Source of the DNA: Sabellastarte sp. h YS-2021
Lineage: Eukaryota; Annelida; Polychaeta; Sabellida; Sabellidae
DNA length: 64,000 bases
NCBI GenBank assembly: GCA_964017235.1
Contig: OZ024940.1
Coordinates: 30,002,573-30,066,572, forward strand
Direction: 5' to 3'
A model generated the notes under the pieces. That model did no database searches. It was not told where the DNA came from and saw only the letters and a list, made by a program, of their open reading frames with translations. Each line of letters begins with the position of its first letter. The first letter of the stretch is position 1. Positions 61,001 to 64,000 of the stretch are shown here, in pieces. A program made the position numbers and the translations under genes.

Positions 61001-62294
61001 AGGTTGGGGAATGTCAGTCACTAGAGAGCTTGAGCTGTACTTGTACAGTCAGGGTGGGTCAAATAGTGCTTTGAGTCCTGGGCCCGTATTCACGAAAGGT
61101 CTTAGCCAGGGCTCAGGGCTTTTGTCTCAAGTTTCTGCCCAAAAACTGCTAAGACTTTGGTATTAGGCTTAGTGGTATTCACAAAGAATTTAAGACCTGG
61201 CTAAGTCTAAGACACTTCATGAATACTGGCCCTGTAATACATGGAGATATTGTGCTGAATATAAATACAAAATACAATACAACAATACAAATGTTTGGAG
61301 ATTCGGATAATAGATTAAATATGTCATCTTTTATTCCTTTCCAGTACTCCCAGGCGACCTGAGGACAGACTTCTTTCTGGTGACTTTACCGGCATTGGCG
61401 AGAATCTCGCAAGCCTTTCCCCCGCTCTGTGAGGACGTGGTGGAGTTGTTGGTACAGCTTGGCAAAATATGCACGACGCATTTAGCCAATACTGGAGAAT
61501 TGCAAGGTAATCTCTTTTTTTTTATCATTTACTATAATTAACCCTTTGCTAGTAAAAAGGAAGGCAAAAGGTTAAGAAAGACAATGAACAAAGAAATCCC
61601 TGTAAAGGGATAATTTAAAAAATGGATAATTTAAAGCTCCATTGATTTATTAAATACTTAGAATGTAGAGAAAACTGTTTTGGGCCTACTAATTTACAAT
61701 GCACTGTCAACCGTTTAAATACTGTGAAAAATGATAAGACTTATCTGTCCAGTAAGATTGAAAAACTAAATAAATGCAATATGTTTTACATAGTGGCTAC
61801 ATTGTTTATTACAGGGTTTGCTGCCAAATCGTGGTCTAAAGACGTACATCAGTATCGCCATTTTAAGTAAAACTGTAAGCTTATGCAAATATTCAAAATA
61901 AAGCCTAAAACTGAAGAAATTGTACACTTTTATCTCGCATTTTTTAAGCTTTCAATGGGTTTTTAATAAAAACTGCATTTTTTTTTTATTTGATCAATAA
62001 AACATAGTTAAGATAGGGATGTACTTGGGGCTTTGAACTTTTTGGTTGCCATGGACTGAACTCTTGCACCAATTTCCACCAAATTCTCCGAATTTGCATG
62101 TTTTATTTTATTGTTCAGAGGCTTCAGTCTACGACCTACAGATGCTACCCGTGAAGGGACTGGGCGGCGGGCTCGGGACGACGGCATCCCACTCAGAACT
62201 TCCCGTCAGCACGTCTGCCCATTCGAGACTCTATAACCAAGTGAAACAGACTTACGTGCAGGTGGTTAAAGGGACACTAATACTCAAACAGTGA
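26993..62294 (+). CDS. INTS2: Integrator complex subunit 2 (24 coding exons)
   Basis: INTS2 is a helical-repeat scaffold subunit of the Integrator, the nuclear complex that cleaves nascent snRNAs and attenuates RNA polymerase II transcription. Twenty-four exons, all with GT-AG borders, join without a frame break into 1,124 codons including the stop; the vertebrate protein has about 1,200 residues. Recognisable INTS2 blocks run in order: VRMSLCAPLDASAQW and LSGVEVVNSLVGLLSIDFH (exon 1), MKSSELFESLVYLEEVADVL (3), ELPSLLPICDVAEALLHVK (4), LVKNGEKQDEE (5), ANVRTWFAQYIRNGQ (6), FGEMLLLIAIHFHSNQ (10), IFTEQVVAGHAVRV (11), HLPVHCIYQLLKSRVFSKH (12), NTLMPRR (17), YPSELLPVTVAGIPSMHI and CLDFIPELL (21), and YPLPKSLGVAKLAVSVM (22). 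The shortfall in length falls mainly around exon 7 and at the C-terminus. Introns are packed with transposons. The start is chosen because MALERLISPKTFDAIQ fits the family N-terminus. A 5'UTR intron ending just upstream (TTTGTAG) is possible. Confidence 0.95.
27334..27637 (+). mobile_element. hAT-type MITE-5 (TAGGGATGGGTCGGTA ends)
   Basis: A 304-bp element in INTS2 intron 1. Inverted ends TAGGGATGGGTCGGTA and TACCGACCCATCCCTA are flanked by perfect 8-bp duplications GTCTTAAC (27,326-27,333 and 27,638-27,645). A longer copy is at 48,351-48,848. Confidence 0.92.
28018..28156 (+). mobile_element. tRNA-derived SINE, family B, 3' fragment
   Basis: Matches the 3' part of the family-B copy at 63,394-63,717, from CTATCTTCAAGTTAGGGGAA through TTGCGCTGAGTATAAATAC to a (TAA)n tail. 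The tRNA-like head is missing. Confidence 0.8.
28219..28455 (-). mobile_element. tRNA-derived SINE, family A
   Basis: The inverted tail (TTTATTCATTTGGGGTTTTA), body and tRNA-like head (ACCACTCTGCCACCGTGG) are all present. In INTS2 intron 1. Confidence 0.85.
28560..29165 (-). mobile_element. tRNA-derived SINE, family A, interrupted by MITE-3
   Basis: 28,560-28,764 carries tail and body down to GAGGTGGGAGTCAAG. The element seems to resume at 29,141-29,165 (GTGCTACTGTGGGCCC, compare CTGCCACCGTGGCCCC). The gap is filled by MITE-3 at 28,765-29,140. Confidence 0.7.
28765..29140 (+). mobile_element. hAT-type MITE-3, second copy
   Basis: 376 bp, nearly identical to 14,551-14,926. Unlike that copy, its flanking 8-mers GAGTCAAG and GTGAAAAC do not match. 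The right flank GTGAAAACTGT equals the right flank of the 14.5-kb copy. Confidence 0.85.
29190..29328 (+). CDS. INTS2: INTS2 coding exon 2
   Basis: Acceptor ACAACAG|GTTAAA, donor TCGG|GTGAGT. Completes Arg95 and encodes LKQGNRQGESMLISQLEHS, then LRLLLSELLFIMSR. Confidence 0.88.
29802..29904 (+). CDS. INTS2: INTS2 coding exon 3
   Basis: Acceptor TTTTTTTTAG, donor GCTG|GTTAGT. Encodes MKSSELFESLVYLEEVADVL. Confidence 0.93.
30025..30453 (+). mobile_element. hAT-type MITE-6 (TAGTGCTGGGATCG ends)
   Basis: The ends TAGTGCTGGGA and TCCCAGCACTA are flanked by GTTGCCAC (30,017-30,024) and GTTCCCAC (30,454-30,461), 7 of 8 matching. It sits near the left end of a CCTTGAAA-rich repeat that continues to 30,826. 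Confidence 0.82.
30827..31607 (+). mobile_element. hAT-type MITE-1, second copy, interrupted
   Basis: The ends TAGGGCAGGGTCGGTA and TACCGACCCTGCCCAA match the copy at 12,997-13,367. Flanks are TTGGGAAC and GTGGGAAC, 7 of 8 matching. MITE-2 at 31,189-31,589 is inserted inside. Confidence 0.88.
31189..31589 (+). mobile_element. hAT-type MITE-2, nested in MITE-1
   Basis: The ends TAGTGAGTGGACGATTAG and GGCGATTCCACTCACTA are flanked by perfect 8-bp duplications GTTACCGA (31,181-31,188 and 31,590-31,597). Confidence 0.93.
31644..31757 (+). CDS. INTS2: INTS2 coding exon 4
   Basis: Acceptor CTACATTTCAG, donor CAAG|GTAAAG. Encodes ELPSLLPICDVAEALLHVK and VVNSPDSFRQ. Confidence 0.93.
32159..32532. 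mobile_element. Foldback element (GGGCCAGTTTTACGAAGC ends)
   Basis: The left end GGCCAGTTTTACGAAGCTTC pairs with the right end GAGGCTTTGTGAAACCAGTC. CCTTAAATTTAAGGA-type words pair throughout the interior. A relative lies at 45,622-45,971. Confidence 0.75.
32655..32785 (+). CDS. INTS2: INTS2 coding exon 5
   Basis: Acceptor GTCTTGCAG, donor CTGT|GTGAGT. Encodes YHLVKNGEKQDEE and a Cys-containing helix ending RHLC. Confidence 0.9.
33187..33410 (+). mobile_element. tRNA-derived SINE, family C
   Basis: Head GGGGCTCGGTGGTGTAGCGG, B-box-like GGTTCGAATCTCG, body ending CTGTTGAACGCGACGTGAAA and an A-rich tail. Relatives are at 54,715-54,932 and 55,897-56,126. Confidence 0.8.
33943..34089 (+). CDS. 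INTS2: INTS2 coding exon 6
   Basis: Acceptor GCCCCCCCAG, donor AGAAG|GTGAGC. Encodes LPALAVRLTLQYTQ, then FVGGLLLGSDANVRTWFAQY, then IRNGQK. Confidence 0.93.
34235..34370. repeat. Isolated ~154-bp satellite-like monomer
   Basis: A single diverged unit with CACTTGTAACTTGAAAACTA, GCACCTACTTTTAGGCAGCT and CAGACCTATAGCTCATTGCA. It matches the satellite of the Helentron-like elements but stands alone in INTS2 intron 6. Confidence 0.7.
34576..34985 (+). mobile_element. hAT-type MITE-2
   Basis: 410 bp. The ends TAGTGGGTGGACGATTAG and GCGATTCCACTCACTA are flanked by GTAGGGAT and GTAGGGAC (7 of 8). Confidence 0.88.
35085..36679. repeat. Composite repeat with ~140-bp CTGGATCTTCTGGATC units
   Basis: At 35,240-35,480 there are two diverged pieces of the 154-bp-like unit (AAGTGAGTAATAGC, GTAACTCAAAAAGTATTGCA). 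From 35,500 to 36,600 about eight units of 98-147 bp each carry GATCACTATCTGGATCTTCT and AACTCAAAAACTTATGGACG. The end resembles another 154-bp-like unit and is cut by the Helentron-like element at about 36,680. The unit then resumes at 41,160 (AATAGCTGAGTCATAGCTAC). Confidence 0.7.
37260..40055. repeat. Tandem array of ~154-bp units (right Helentron-like copy)
   Basis: Units carry ATTGAGTAAATCAGTTGTAA, GTCAGCTATAACATAGTAAA and CATAGCTGAGTAATAGCTAC, spaced 154 bases apart on the plus strand, the complement of the left array. Confidence 0.9.
40070..40870. repeat. Tandem array of ~145-bp units (right Helentron-like copy)
   Basis: Units carry TAACTCGCTTATTATTGGTC, AAATCATGGGCTGGGAATCT and CTTCAAGGTCAAATGAGGAT, spaced about 145 bases apart. 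They occur in the same order relative to the element end as in the left copy. Confidence 0.85.
41247..41478 (+). mobile_element. tRNA-derived SINE, family A
   Basis: Complete head (GGGGCCACAGTGGCAGAG), B box (GGGGTTCGATTCCC), body and (AAAT)n tail. The target duplication AAAATAAGTCAT is seen at about 41,237-41,248 and again after the tail. It is inserted in the sequence that resumes after the Helentron-like element. Confidence 0.9.
41637..41803 (+). CDS. INTS2: INTS2 coding exon 7
   Basis: Acceptor GTGCTTCAG, donor CTGAG|GTAAAT. Encodes RKDDKCSLVRLRRHLVDKL and HFIRLYCAMKEIAAL. It is shorter than the matching vertebrate region. Confidence 0.92.
42020..42247 (+). mobile_element. tRNA-derived SINE, family A (diverged)
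   Basis: GTCAGTAGTGGTAACACTTG head, GGAGTTCGAATCCTG B box, the usual body and an AATAAATAAAAATAA tail. In INTS2 intron 7. Confidence 0.8.
42589..42714 (+). CDS. INTS2: INTS2 coding exon 8
   Basis: Acceptor ATTTTTCAG, donor CCCAG|GTATGT. Encodes FNEKESECLLRLITTRPPR and FASLGLCMLLACPYLP. Confidence 0.92.
42800..43200. repeat. Degenerate AAGTACTT repeat
   Basis: Many AAGTACTT or near copies (GAAGTACTTTC, AAAGTACTTTTGG, GGAAAGTACTTG) occur at irregular 15-40-base spacing, with an A-run at about 43,044-43,074 inside. In INTS2 intron 8. Confidence 0.75.
43447..43518 (+). CDS. INTS2: INTS2 coding exon 9
   Basis: A 72-bp exon. Acceptor TCATGTTTAG, donor GAACA|GTAAGT. Encodes NHEQERRLADWLKWLVAEAS and GFE. 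Confidence 0.92.
43746..44122 (+). mobile_element. hAT-type MITE-3, third copy
   Basis: 377 bp with perfect 8-bp duplications CAATATAA (43,738-43,745 and 44,123-44,130). More diverged than the other two copies. Confidence 0.92.
44297..44615 (+). repeat. CCTTGAAA-rich repeat, uninterrupted copy
   Basis: Begins GGGGTTTCCACATTCTTGAA, holds repeated CCTTGAAAGTCC-type words and GGGAGGTAAAGGAGGC, and ends CAGCGGGAACCCTG. Same order as the interrupted copy at 30,013-31,620. Confidence 0.7.
44693..44807 (+). CDS. INTS2: INTS2 coding exon 10
   Basis: Acceptor CTTGTCAG, donor ATCAAG|GTAATG. Encodes EVGTKASFGEMLLLIAIHFH, then SNQNNAIADLVSSTLGIK. Confidence 0.94.
44941..45064. mobile_element. Hairpin-forming foldback element, 124 bp
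   Basis: ATAGGTTAATGGCCAAGTAA at the left and its approximate inverse at the right (ACGAGTCTTTTAACCTAT) flank the exact inverted words GTGTCCAATATTGGAAAATA and TATTTTCCAATATTGGACAC. Confidence 0.75.
45098..45136 (+). repeat. G-rich tract
   Basis: Almost pure G over about 39 bases with scattered T and A. It could form a G-quadruplex on the sense strand of INTS2 intron 10. Confidence 0.8.
45309..45620 (-). mobile_element. tRNA-derived SINE, family B
   Basis: Inverted copy: the 3' part (ATACTCGGCACAATATCTCC), body (CATTTTAAGTGGTC) and B-box region (GATTGAACCCACATCC) match the copy at 63,394-63,717. Confidence 0.8.
45622..45971. mobile_element. Foldback element (GGCCGCTTTCACGAAGCC ends)
   Basis: GGCCGCTTTCACGAAGCCTC pairs with TCCTTTGTGAAACCGGCCCC. 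Internal TCCTTAAATTTCAAGGAAGA-type words pair as well. It abuts the SINE on its left. Confidence 0.75.
46265..46744. mobile_element. piggyBac-type MITE, TTAA flanked
   Basis: TTAA lies at 46,261-46,264 and 46,745-46,748. The termini CCCTTTCGCTAC and GTAGTGAAAGGG (one mismatch) are inverted. A GTCGAC pair lies near the left end. TTAA targets with CCCTTT ends are diagnostic of piggyBac-derived elements. No coding capacity. Confidence 0.88.
47081..47201 (+). CDS. INTS2: INTS2 coding exon 11
   Basis: Acceptor TTTCTCTCCAG, donor CGCAG|GTGAGT. Encodes LSKIRQMFVGEIFTEQVVAG, then HAVRVSVTPDLNA. Confidence 0.94.
47740..48129 (+). mobile_element. hAT-type MITE-4
   Basis: 390 bp with perfect 8-bp duplications GTATATCA (47,732-47,739 and 48,130-48,137). 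Very similar to 26,530-26,919. Confidence 0.93.
48351..48848 (+). mobile_element. hAT-type MITE-5, long copy with internal duplication
   Basis: The ends TAGGGATGGGTCGGTA and TACCGACCCATCCCTA are flanked by GTATCCCG and ATATCCCG (7 of 8). The interior block AAAAGCTTATAATTTCNTCA occurs twice, which accounts for its extra length over the 304-bp copy. Confidence 0.88.
49527..49678 (+). CDS. INTS2: INTS2 coding exon 12
   Basis: Acceptor GTTTTTCCAG, donor TAGAG|GTCAGC. Encodes MSGHLPVHCIYQLLKSRVFS, then KHRVAIKDWIYQQL and PIHPVLPNLIE. Confidence 0.95.
49690..50255. repeat. Minisatellite and ~165-bp tandem duplication, intron 12
   Basis: Two ~165-bp copies (49,700-49,990) share ACATGTGTGGCTGA, TGCTCTGTTTTTGTTTTCAG and TAGTCTTGTTTGATTAC. 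They are followed by irregular GGTTACATGTGTGGCT-type repeats. Confidence 0.75.
50332..50433 (+). CDS. INTS2: INTS2 coding exon 13
   Basis: Acceptor ATATTTTTAG, donor TTACA|GTGAGT. Encodes VYITSVVLPSNKNDRTNEPL, then TEKEILAVFRDNVT. Confidence 0.9.
50917..51052 (+). CDS. INTS2: INTS2 coding exon 14
   Basis: Acceptor CTCCTTTCAG, donor TTGG|GTAAGT. Encodes RKLTVQILVLYYLLLYQDTV, then HNNMKSL. The last ~60 bases and the donor are repeated three times downstream. Confidence 0.92.
51053..51545 (+). repeat. Tandem copies of the exon 14/intron 14 junction
   Basis: Three further copies of the unit spanning CTCTACCAAGACACCATGC, CATGAAGAGCTTGGGTAAGT and GTATGTAAATAGT follow the real junction. GTAAGT donors recur at 51,180, 51,324 and 51,465, at spacings of 127, 144 and 141 bases. 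No acceptor precedes the copies and stops break their frames. Confidence 0.88.
51724..51850 (+). CDS. INTS2: INTS2 coding exon 15
   Basis: Acceptor CTGTGTTTTAG, donor CTCAG|GTAATG. Encodes QLWAQLPLKYLLQQAQKHHH, then LYAGLFSPLL. It corresponds to the vertebrate IPIKFLIRQAQ region. Confidence 0.9.
51851..52760 (+). repeat. Tandem copies of the exon 15 donor with CAGT/CACA repeats
   Basis: About ten copies of CACCTTTACTCAGGTAATGT with following CAGTCAGTCAGTC runs. The first matches the real 3' end of exon 15 (CACCCTTACTCAG|GTAATG). Later copies diverge and grade into CACACATACA repeats. Confidence 0.85.
52761..53586. other. Intron 15 remainder, unassigned
   Basis: Two related stretches with ACTTCNNCNGTTGGTGAGGC and ATAAAAANTTCAAACACGGAC, a (TCTAA)n run near 53,129-53,149, then about 370 bases of purine-rich sequence of unknown origin. 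Confidence 0.45.
53587..53723 (+). CDS. INTS2: INTS2 coding exon 16
   Basis: Acceptor TTGTTTTAG, donor CAAAA|GTGAGT. Encodes LLATHYTHLCLVEDWLDEEL, matching the vertebrate LLATNYPHLCIVDDW block. Confidence 0.94.
53926..54287 (-). mobile_element. hAT-type MITE-4, diverged, inverted
   Basis: The ends TAGGGCTG and CCCAGCCCTA are flanked by AAGTTAAT and CAGTTAAC (6 of 8). Interior AGACGAGTCGGACTCGAGTC matches MITE-4 in reverse. Confidence 0.7.
54416..54617 (+). CDS. INTS2: INTS2 coding exon 17
   Basis: Acceptor TCTCCTATCCAG, donor CGGAG|GTAGGT. Encodes LLPYAEVLVSNLRHLVKDGV, then PRRLVDLVKRLW and LNTLMPRR. Much richer in G+C than its surroundings. Confidence 0.95.
54715..54932 (-). mobile_element. 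tRNA-derived SINE, family C
   Basis: The tail/body GTTTTACGTCGCATTCAACA and inverted head AACCGCTACACCACCGAGCC match family C. Confidence 0.8.
55430..55819 (-). mobile_element. hAT-type MITE-4, inverted
   Basis: 390 bp. The ends TAGGGCTGTGAACGG and CCGTCCCAGCCCTA lie in a T-rich target (TTTTTTTC and ATTTTTTC, 7 of 8). Confidence 0.85.
55897..56126 (-). mobile_element. tRNA-derived SINE, family C
   Basis: GTTTTACGTCGCATTCAACA at the left and the inverted head AAACCGCTAGACCACCGAGC at the right. A family-A SINE in the opposite orientation follows within 30 bases. Confidence 0.8.
56150..56395 (+). mobile_element. tRNA-derived SINE, family A
   Basis: Head GGGGCCACGGTAGCAGAG, B box GGAGTTCGGTTCCC, body and (AAAT)n tail. 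It ends about 40 bases before the exon 18 acceptor. Confidence 0.85.
56435..56636 (+). CDS. INTS2: INTS2 coding exon 18
   Basis: Acceptor TTTTCAACCAG, donor CGCAG|GTAAGA. Encodes LRVLTVNALCQ, LTEEDLTFDPLQVL and CPPLLEILVRVLDAFLQAS. Confidence 0.94.
56813..56945 (+). mobile_element. tRNA-derived SINE, family B, internal fragment
   Basis: CAGAGGACGTGGGTTCAATC and CCTATCCCCAGTGGCAGG match the middle of family B. Both ends are missing. Confidence 0.7.
57142..57273 (+). CDS. INTS2: INTS2 coding exon 19
   Basis: Acceptor TTGTTTTAG, donor GAAAAG|GTAAAA. Encodes KEQEQLRDALLATQNSAALQ, then LLLELCLPGDEK. Confidence 0.94.
58013..58373. mobile_element. hAT-type MITE (TAGGACTGTGATTCGG ends)
   Basis: The ends TAGGACTGTGA and TGTCACAGCCTTA (imperfect inverted) are flanked by perfect 8-bp duplications GTTTTAAA (58,005-58,012 and 58,374-58,381). 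Confidence 0.88.
58869..58979 (+). CDS. INTS2: INTS2 coding exon 20
   Basis: Acceptor TATGTACACAG, donor TTCCAA|GTAAGT. Encodes LREVQGVVCSYLHQKFISDP, then ALIKLVHFQ. Confidence 0.93.
59056..59315 (-). mobile_element. Truncated SINE-C fragment and truncated MITE-2
   Basis: 59,056-59,095 matches a piece of family C (CCAACTAGTATGCGCTGG). From 59,096, GTGAGTGGATTCGCCTCAAT begins an inverted, incomplete MITE-2 that is recognisable to about 59,312 (CCTGTAAATATGGCGGTAGA). Confidence 0.7.
59930..60037 (+). CDS. INTS2: INTS2 coding exon 21
   Basis: Acceptor TCATTGCCAG, donor AAACAG|GTACGA. Encodes the most conserved block of the protein, GYPSELLPVTVAGIPSMHIC and LDFIPELL. Confidence 0.96.
60624..60729 (+). 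CDS. INTS2: INTS2 coding exon 22
   Basis: Acceptor TTCTTCCCAG, donor TAATG|GTAAGA. Encodes IFAIDLVSHLSRQYPLPKSL, then GVAKLAVSVMATLLN. Confidence 0.95.
60838..61280 (+). mobile_element. tRNA-derived SINE, family B, interrupted by a foldback element
   Basis: Family-B body runs from GTGGGTTCAAACCCAGGTAC to GTGCTTTGAGTCCT. It resumes at about 61,233 with TGTAATACATGGAGATATTG. The gap is the foldback element at 61,080-61,232. Confidence 0.82.
61080..61232. mobile_element. Foldback element nested in SINE-B
   Basis: GGGCCCGTATTCACGAAAGG at the left is complementary to the right end ACTTCATGAATACTGGCCC. GTCTTAGCC/GGCTAAGTC words pair internally. Confidence 0.85.
61345..61506 (+). CDS. INTS2: INTS2 coding exon 23
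   Basis: Acceptor TTCCTTTCCAG, donor GCAAG|GTAATC. Encodes FFLVTLPALARISQAFPPLC and EDVVELLVQLGKIC. Confidence 0.94.
62119..62294 (+). CDS. INTS2: INTS2 last coding exon
   Basis: Acceptor TTATTGTTCAG; TGA at 62,292-62,294. Encodes a Gly/Ser-rich linker, then SRLYNQVKQTYVQVV and KGTLILKQ, positioned like the C-terminal helix of vertebrate INTS2 but less conserved. Confidence 0.82.
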
Positions 62295-63365
62295 TAGAAT
62301 CAGTGCTGTCCAACCGTTAAGGGTGAAACTGTTGACCGTGGTCTGCGGCTTTCTGAATCAAATGTCATATTTTTCACCTGTCATCAGGCCCGGTGGCCTC
62401 ACATGGGGTAACCACCTGTCTGTTTCTCGACCAGACCCAGTTCATGCATGGGGATGTGCAGTTTAGCTACTGGCACAGAATGGAAAAAAATCTCCTGAGC
62501 CACCAGACCCCCAGGCCAGTGTTACTGGATTTAGATGGTGACAGTTGAAGATCTACTTATTCAGATTAGCCTATCTACCCCCCCCCCCCCCCCCCCCCAC
62601 CCCCCCCGCACACACACATACTCCCCCCACCCCCCCCACCCCCACCCCCATTGTCTTCTCCCCAATTATTGGACGCCCAGATGGAAACAGACCCTTTCTG
62701 GTAATAGGAATACCTGCTTTAGGACTTTGGCACCTAAGACGATGTCTGCATCAATTCGGGGCATGACGAATACATTATTATGACATTGTTATGACTTTAG
62801 GTATTAAATGCATTTTTTCACAAACTGGTTAACTGCTTTAAGAGCTAGTATTCATATATTCAAGAGAAATGAGTGAAATGTGAACAATTTAAAAGCCAAA
62901 AAAAAAATTAAATAAAAACCTTAAAAGCTTTTCACAAACTGTGTTGTACCTCTTCTCATTGGTGATTGGCTGATTTCATGGTCACTTTGGCATCAAGTGG
63001 GAGAAACCCAATATTTGTCTGTTTACATTATACATTTGCATTTATGGGAATTGTTGTGGTTTACATTGGTGAATATATCGATTTATAACAAAAATTGATG
63101 CTAGCTGGGGTTTTATTGTGATAAAACAAGCTTCCAATAGGTTATTTAGCATTTACAGGGTGTTCGTAGTGAAGTGGTTCATAACCGGCCTCTTTAAAAT
63201 GGTTGGACAGACCATTTCAGCTTGTTTACCCATTAACCAGTGATAGTCTTCACACAGCTGTTGTTAATTTAACTTGACTTACTAGTTTTCAGTCAGGCTA
63301 GTCAGGATTACCTCCCAAACTGTGTAATTTACGTATGTACAAATAAAGCTCCTTGTAAAAAGCAT
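62295..63365 (+). other. Probable INTS2 3' UTR
   Basis: No open frame of note. It holds a C-rich run (62,578-62,650) preceded by a stretch resembling the LINE tail seen near 9400 (LFRLAY), and an early AATAAA at 62,911. It continues to a stronger poly(A) signal at 63,342. Confidence 0.55.
63342..63347 (+). terminator. Candidate INTS2 poly(A) signal AATAAA
   Basis: AATAAA in the context GTACAAATAAAGCTCCTTGT, about 1.05 kb beyond the INTS2 stop, followed by AT-rich sequence with GT-rich words. Confidence 0.5.
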
Positions 63366-63393
63366 TACAATGTGAAATTTTGACTCTTCATGT

Positions 63394-63717
63394 CCCACTG
63401 TGGCCTAGCGGGTAACACACTTGTCTAGGAACTCAGAGGACGTGGGTTCAATCCCAGGTACAGGCAGATACATAGTGGCTCGGATGACCACTTAAAATGG
63501 CGGTCCTCTGTCATTGGGTCCTATCCCCAGTGGCAGGTTAAAGAACCTCAAGGGCGTTGATAAATGGTCACCCTTGAGCCTCTATCTTCCAGTTAGGGGA
63601 ATGTCAGTTACTTGTGAGTTGGGGCTGTACCTGTACAGTCGGATTGGTTAAATAGCGCTTTGAGTCCTGTAGTGTATGGAGATATTGCGCTGAGTATACA
63701 TACATAATAATAATAAT
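63394..63717 (+). mobile_element. tRNA-derived SINE, family B, full length
   Basis: Head CACTGTGGCCTAGCGGGTAA, B box GTGGGTTCAATCCC, body with CCTATCCCCAGTGGCAGG, a 3' part TTGCGCTGAGTATACATAC and a (TAA)n tail. Used as reference for the other copies. Confidence 0.88.
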
Positions 63718-64000
63718 CTTCATACAAAGCAATACTCTGATACAACAAGCATTCACTATTTGACCACAACCATCAGATGGCTACAAAATGAAACAATTTT
63801 ACATCAATCTGGAGGCCGAATTTGTGAGTACCAACAAGATTGTTAAAATAATGGTATACAAGTACCAGTACTTGGGCCAAAAAATATGACTTTTCTCTAA
63901 CACAATCTGCCAACTGTGATTAACAAATGATCAGCCACGTATTTACGCTATGGTTACATCAATCTGTTGACAAAGTGGTGAATGAAAAGACGTCTGCATA

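Overview
The window is nuclear DNA of a eukaryote, very probably a marine invertebrate. Genes are split by many introns with GT-AG borders, no bacterial operon structure is present, and most of the sequence is transposon-derived. Mollusc-type tRNA-SINEs and tandem-repeat-bearing Helentron-like elements hint at a lophotrochozoan, but this is an inference and not a firm identification.

Two host genes can be supported. On the minus strand, 16.6-19.6 kb encodes a short, soluble HMG-CoA-reductase-like protein in three visible exons, one followed by a GC-AG intron. It keeps the TTEG, GQD and LPTQ landmarks of the family but lacks the membrane domain, the DAMGMNM nucleotide motif and the C-terminal catalytic histidine segment. 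On the plus strand, 26,993-62,294 is a complete Integrator complex subunit 2 (INTS2) gene. It has 24 coding exons whose phases all join; together they give 1,124 codons including the stop, against about 1,200 residues in vertebrates.

The rest is a dense, layered repeat landscape. From 1 to 16 kb lies intergenic DNA with a 5.6-kb Helentron-like element full of 145-bp and 154-bp tandem repeats, inserted inside an older MITE. It also holds a pogo/Tigger-type transposase pseudogene carrying a nested MITE, plus SINEs and foldback elements. From 19.7 to 27 kb lie unassigned sequence and several small terminal-inverted-repeat elements. INTS2 introns carry a second Helentron-like copy in inverted orientation (36.7-41.2 kb), at least a dozen hAT-type MITE insertions with 8-bp target duplications, tRNA-SINEs, a piggyBac-type MITE with TTAA duplications, and several minisatellites.

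The most unusual signals are: the inverted pair of satellite-bearing elements, whose three repeat families share a short anchor word; tandem amplifications that captured the real splice donors of INTS2 exons 14 and 15; a four-layer nest of elements near 30-31.6 kb; the shared GTnnnnAC-like target preference of many hAT-type MITEs; and the degenerate reductase-like gene, which may be a pseudoenzyme. No CRISPR array, rRNA gene or free-standing tRNA gene was seen.
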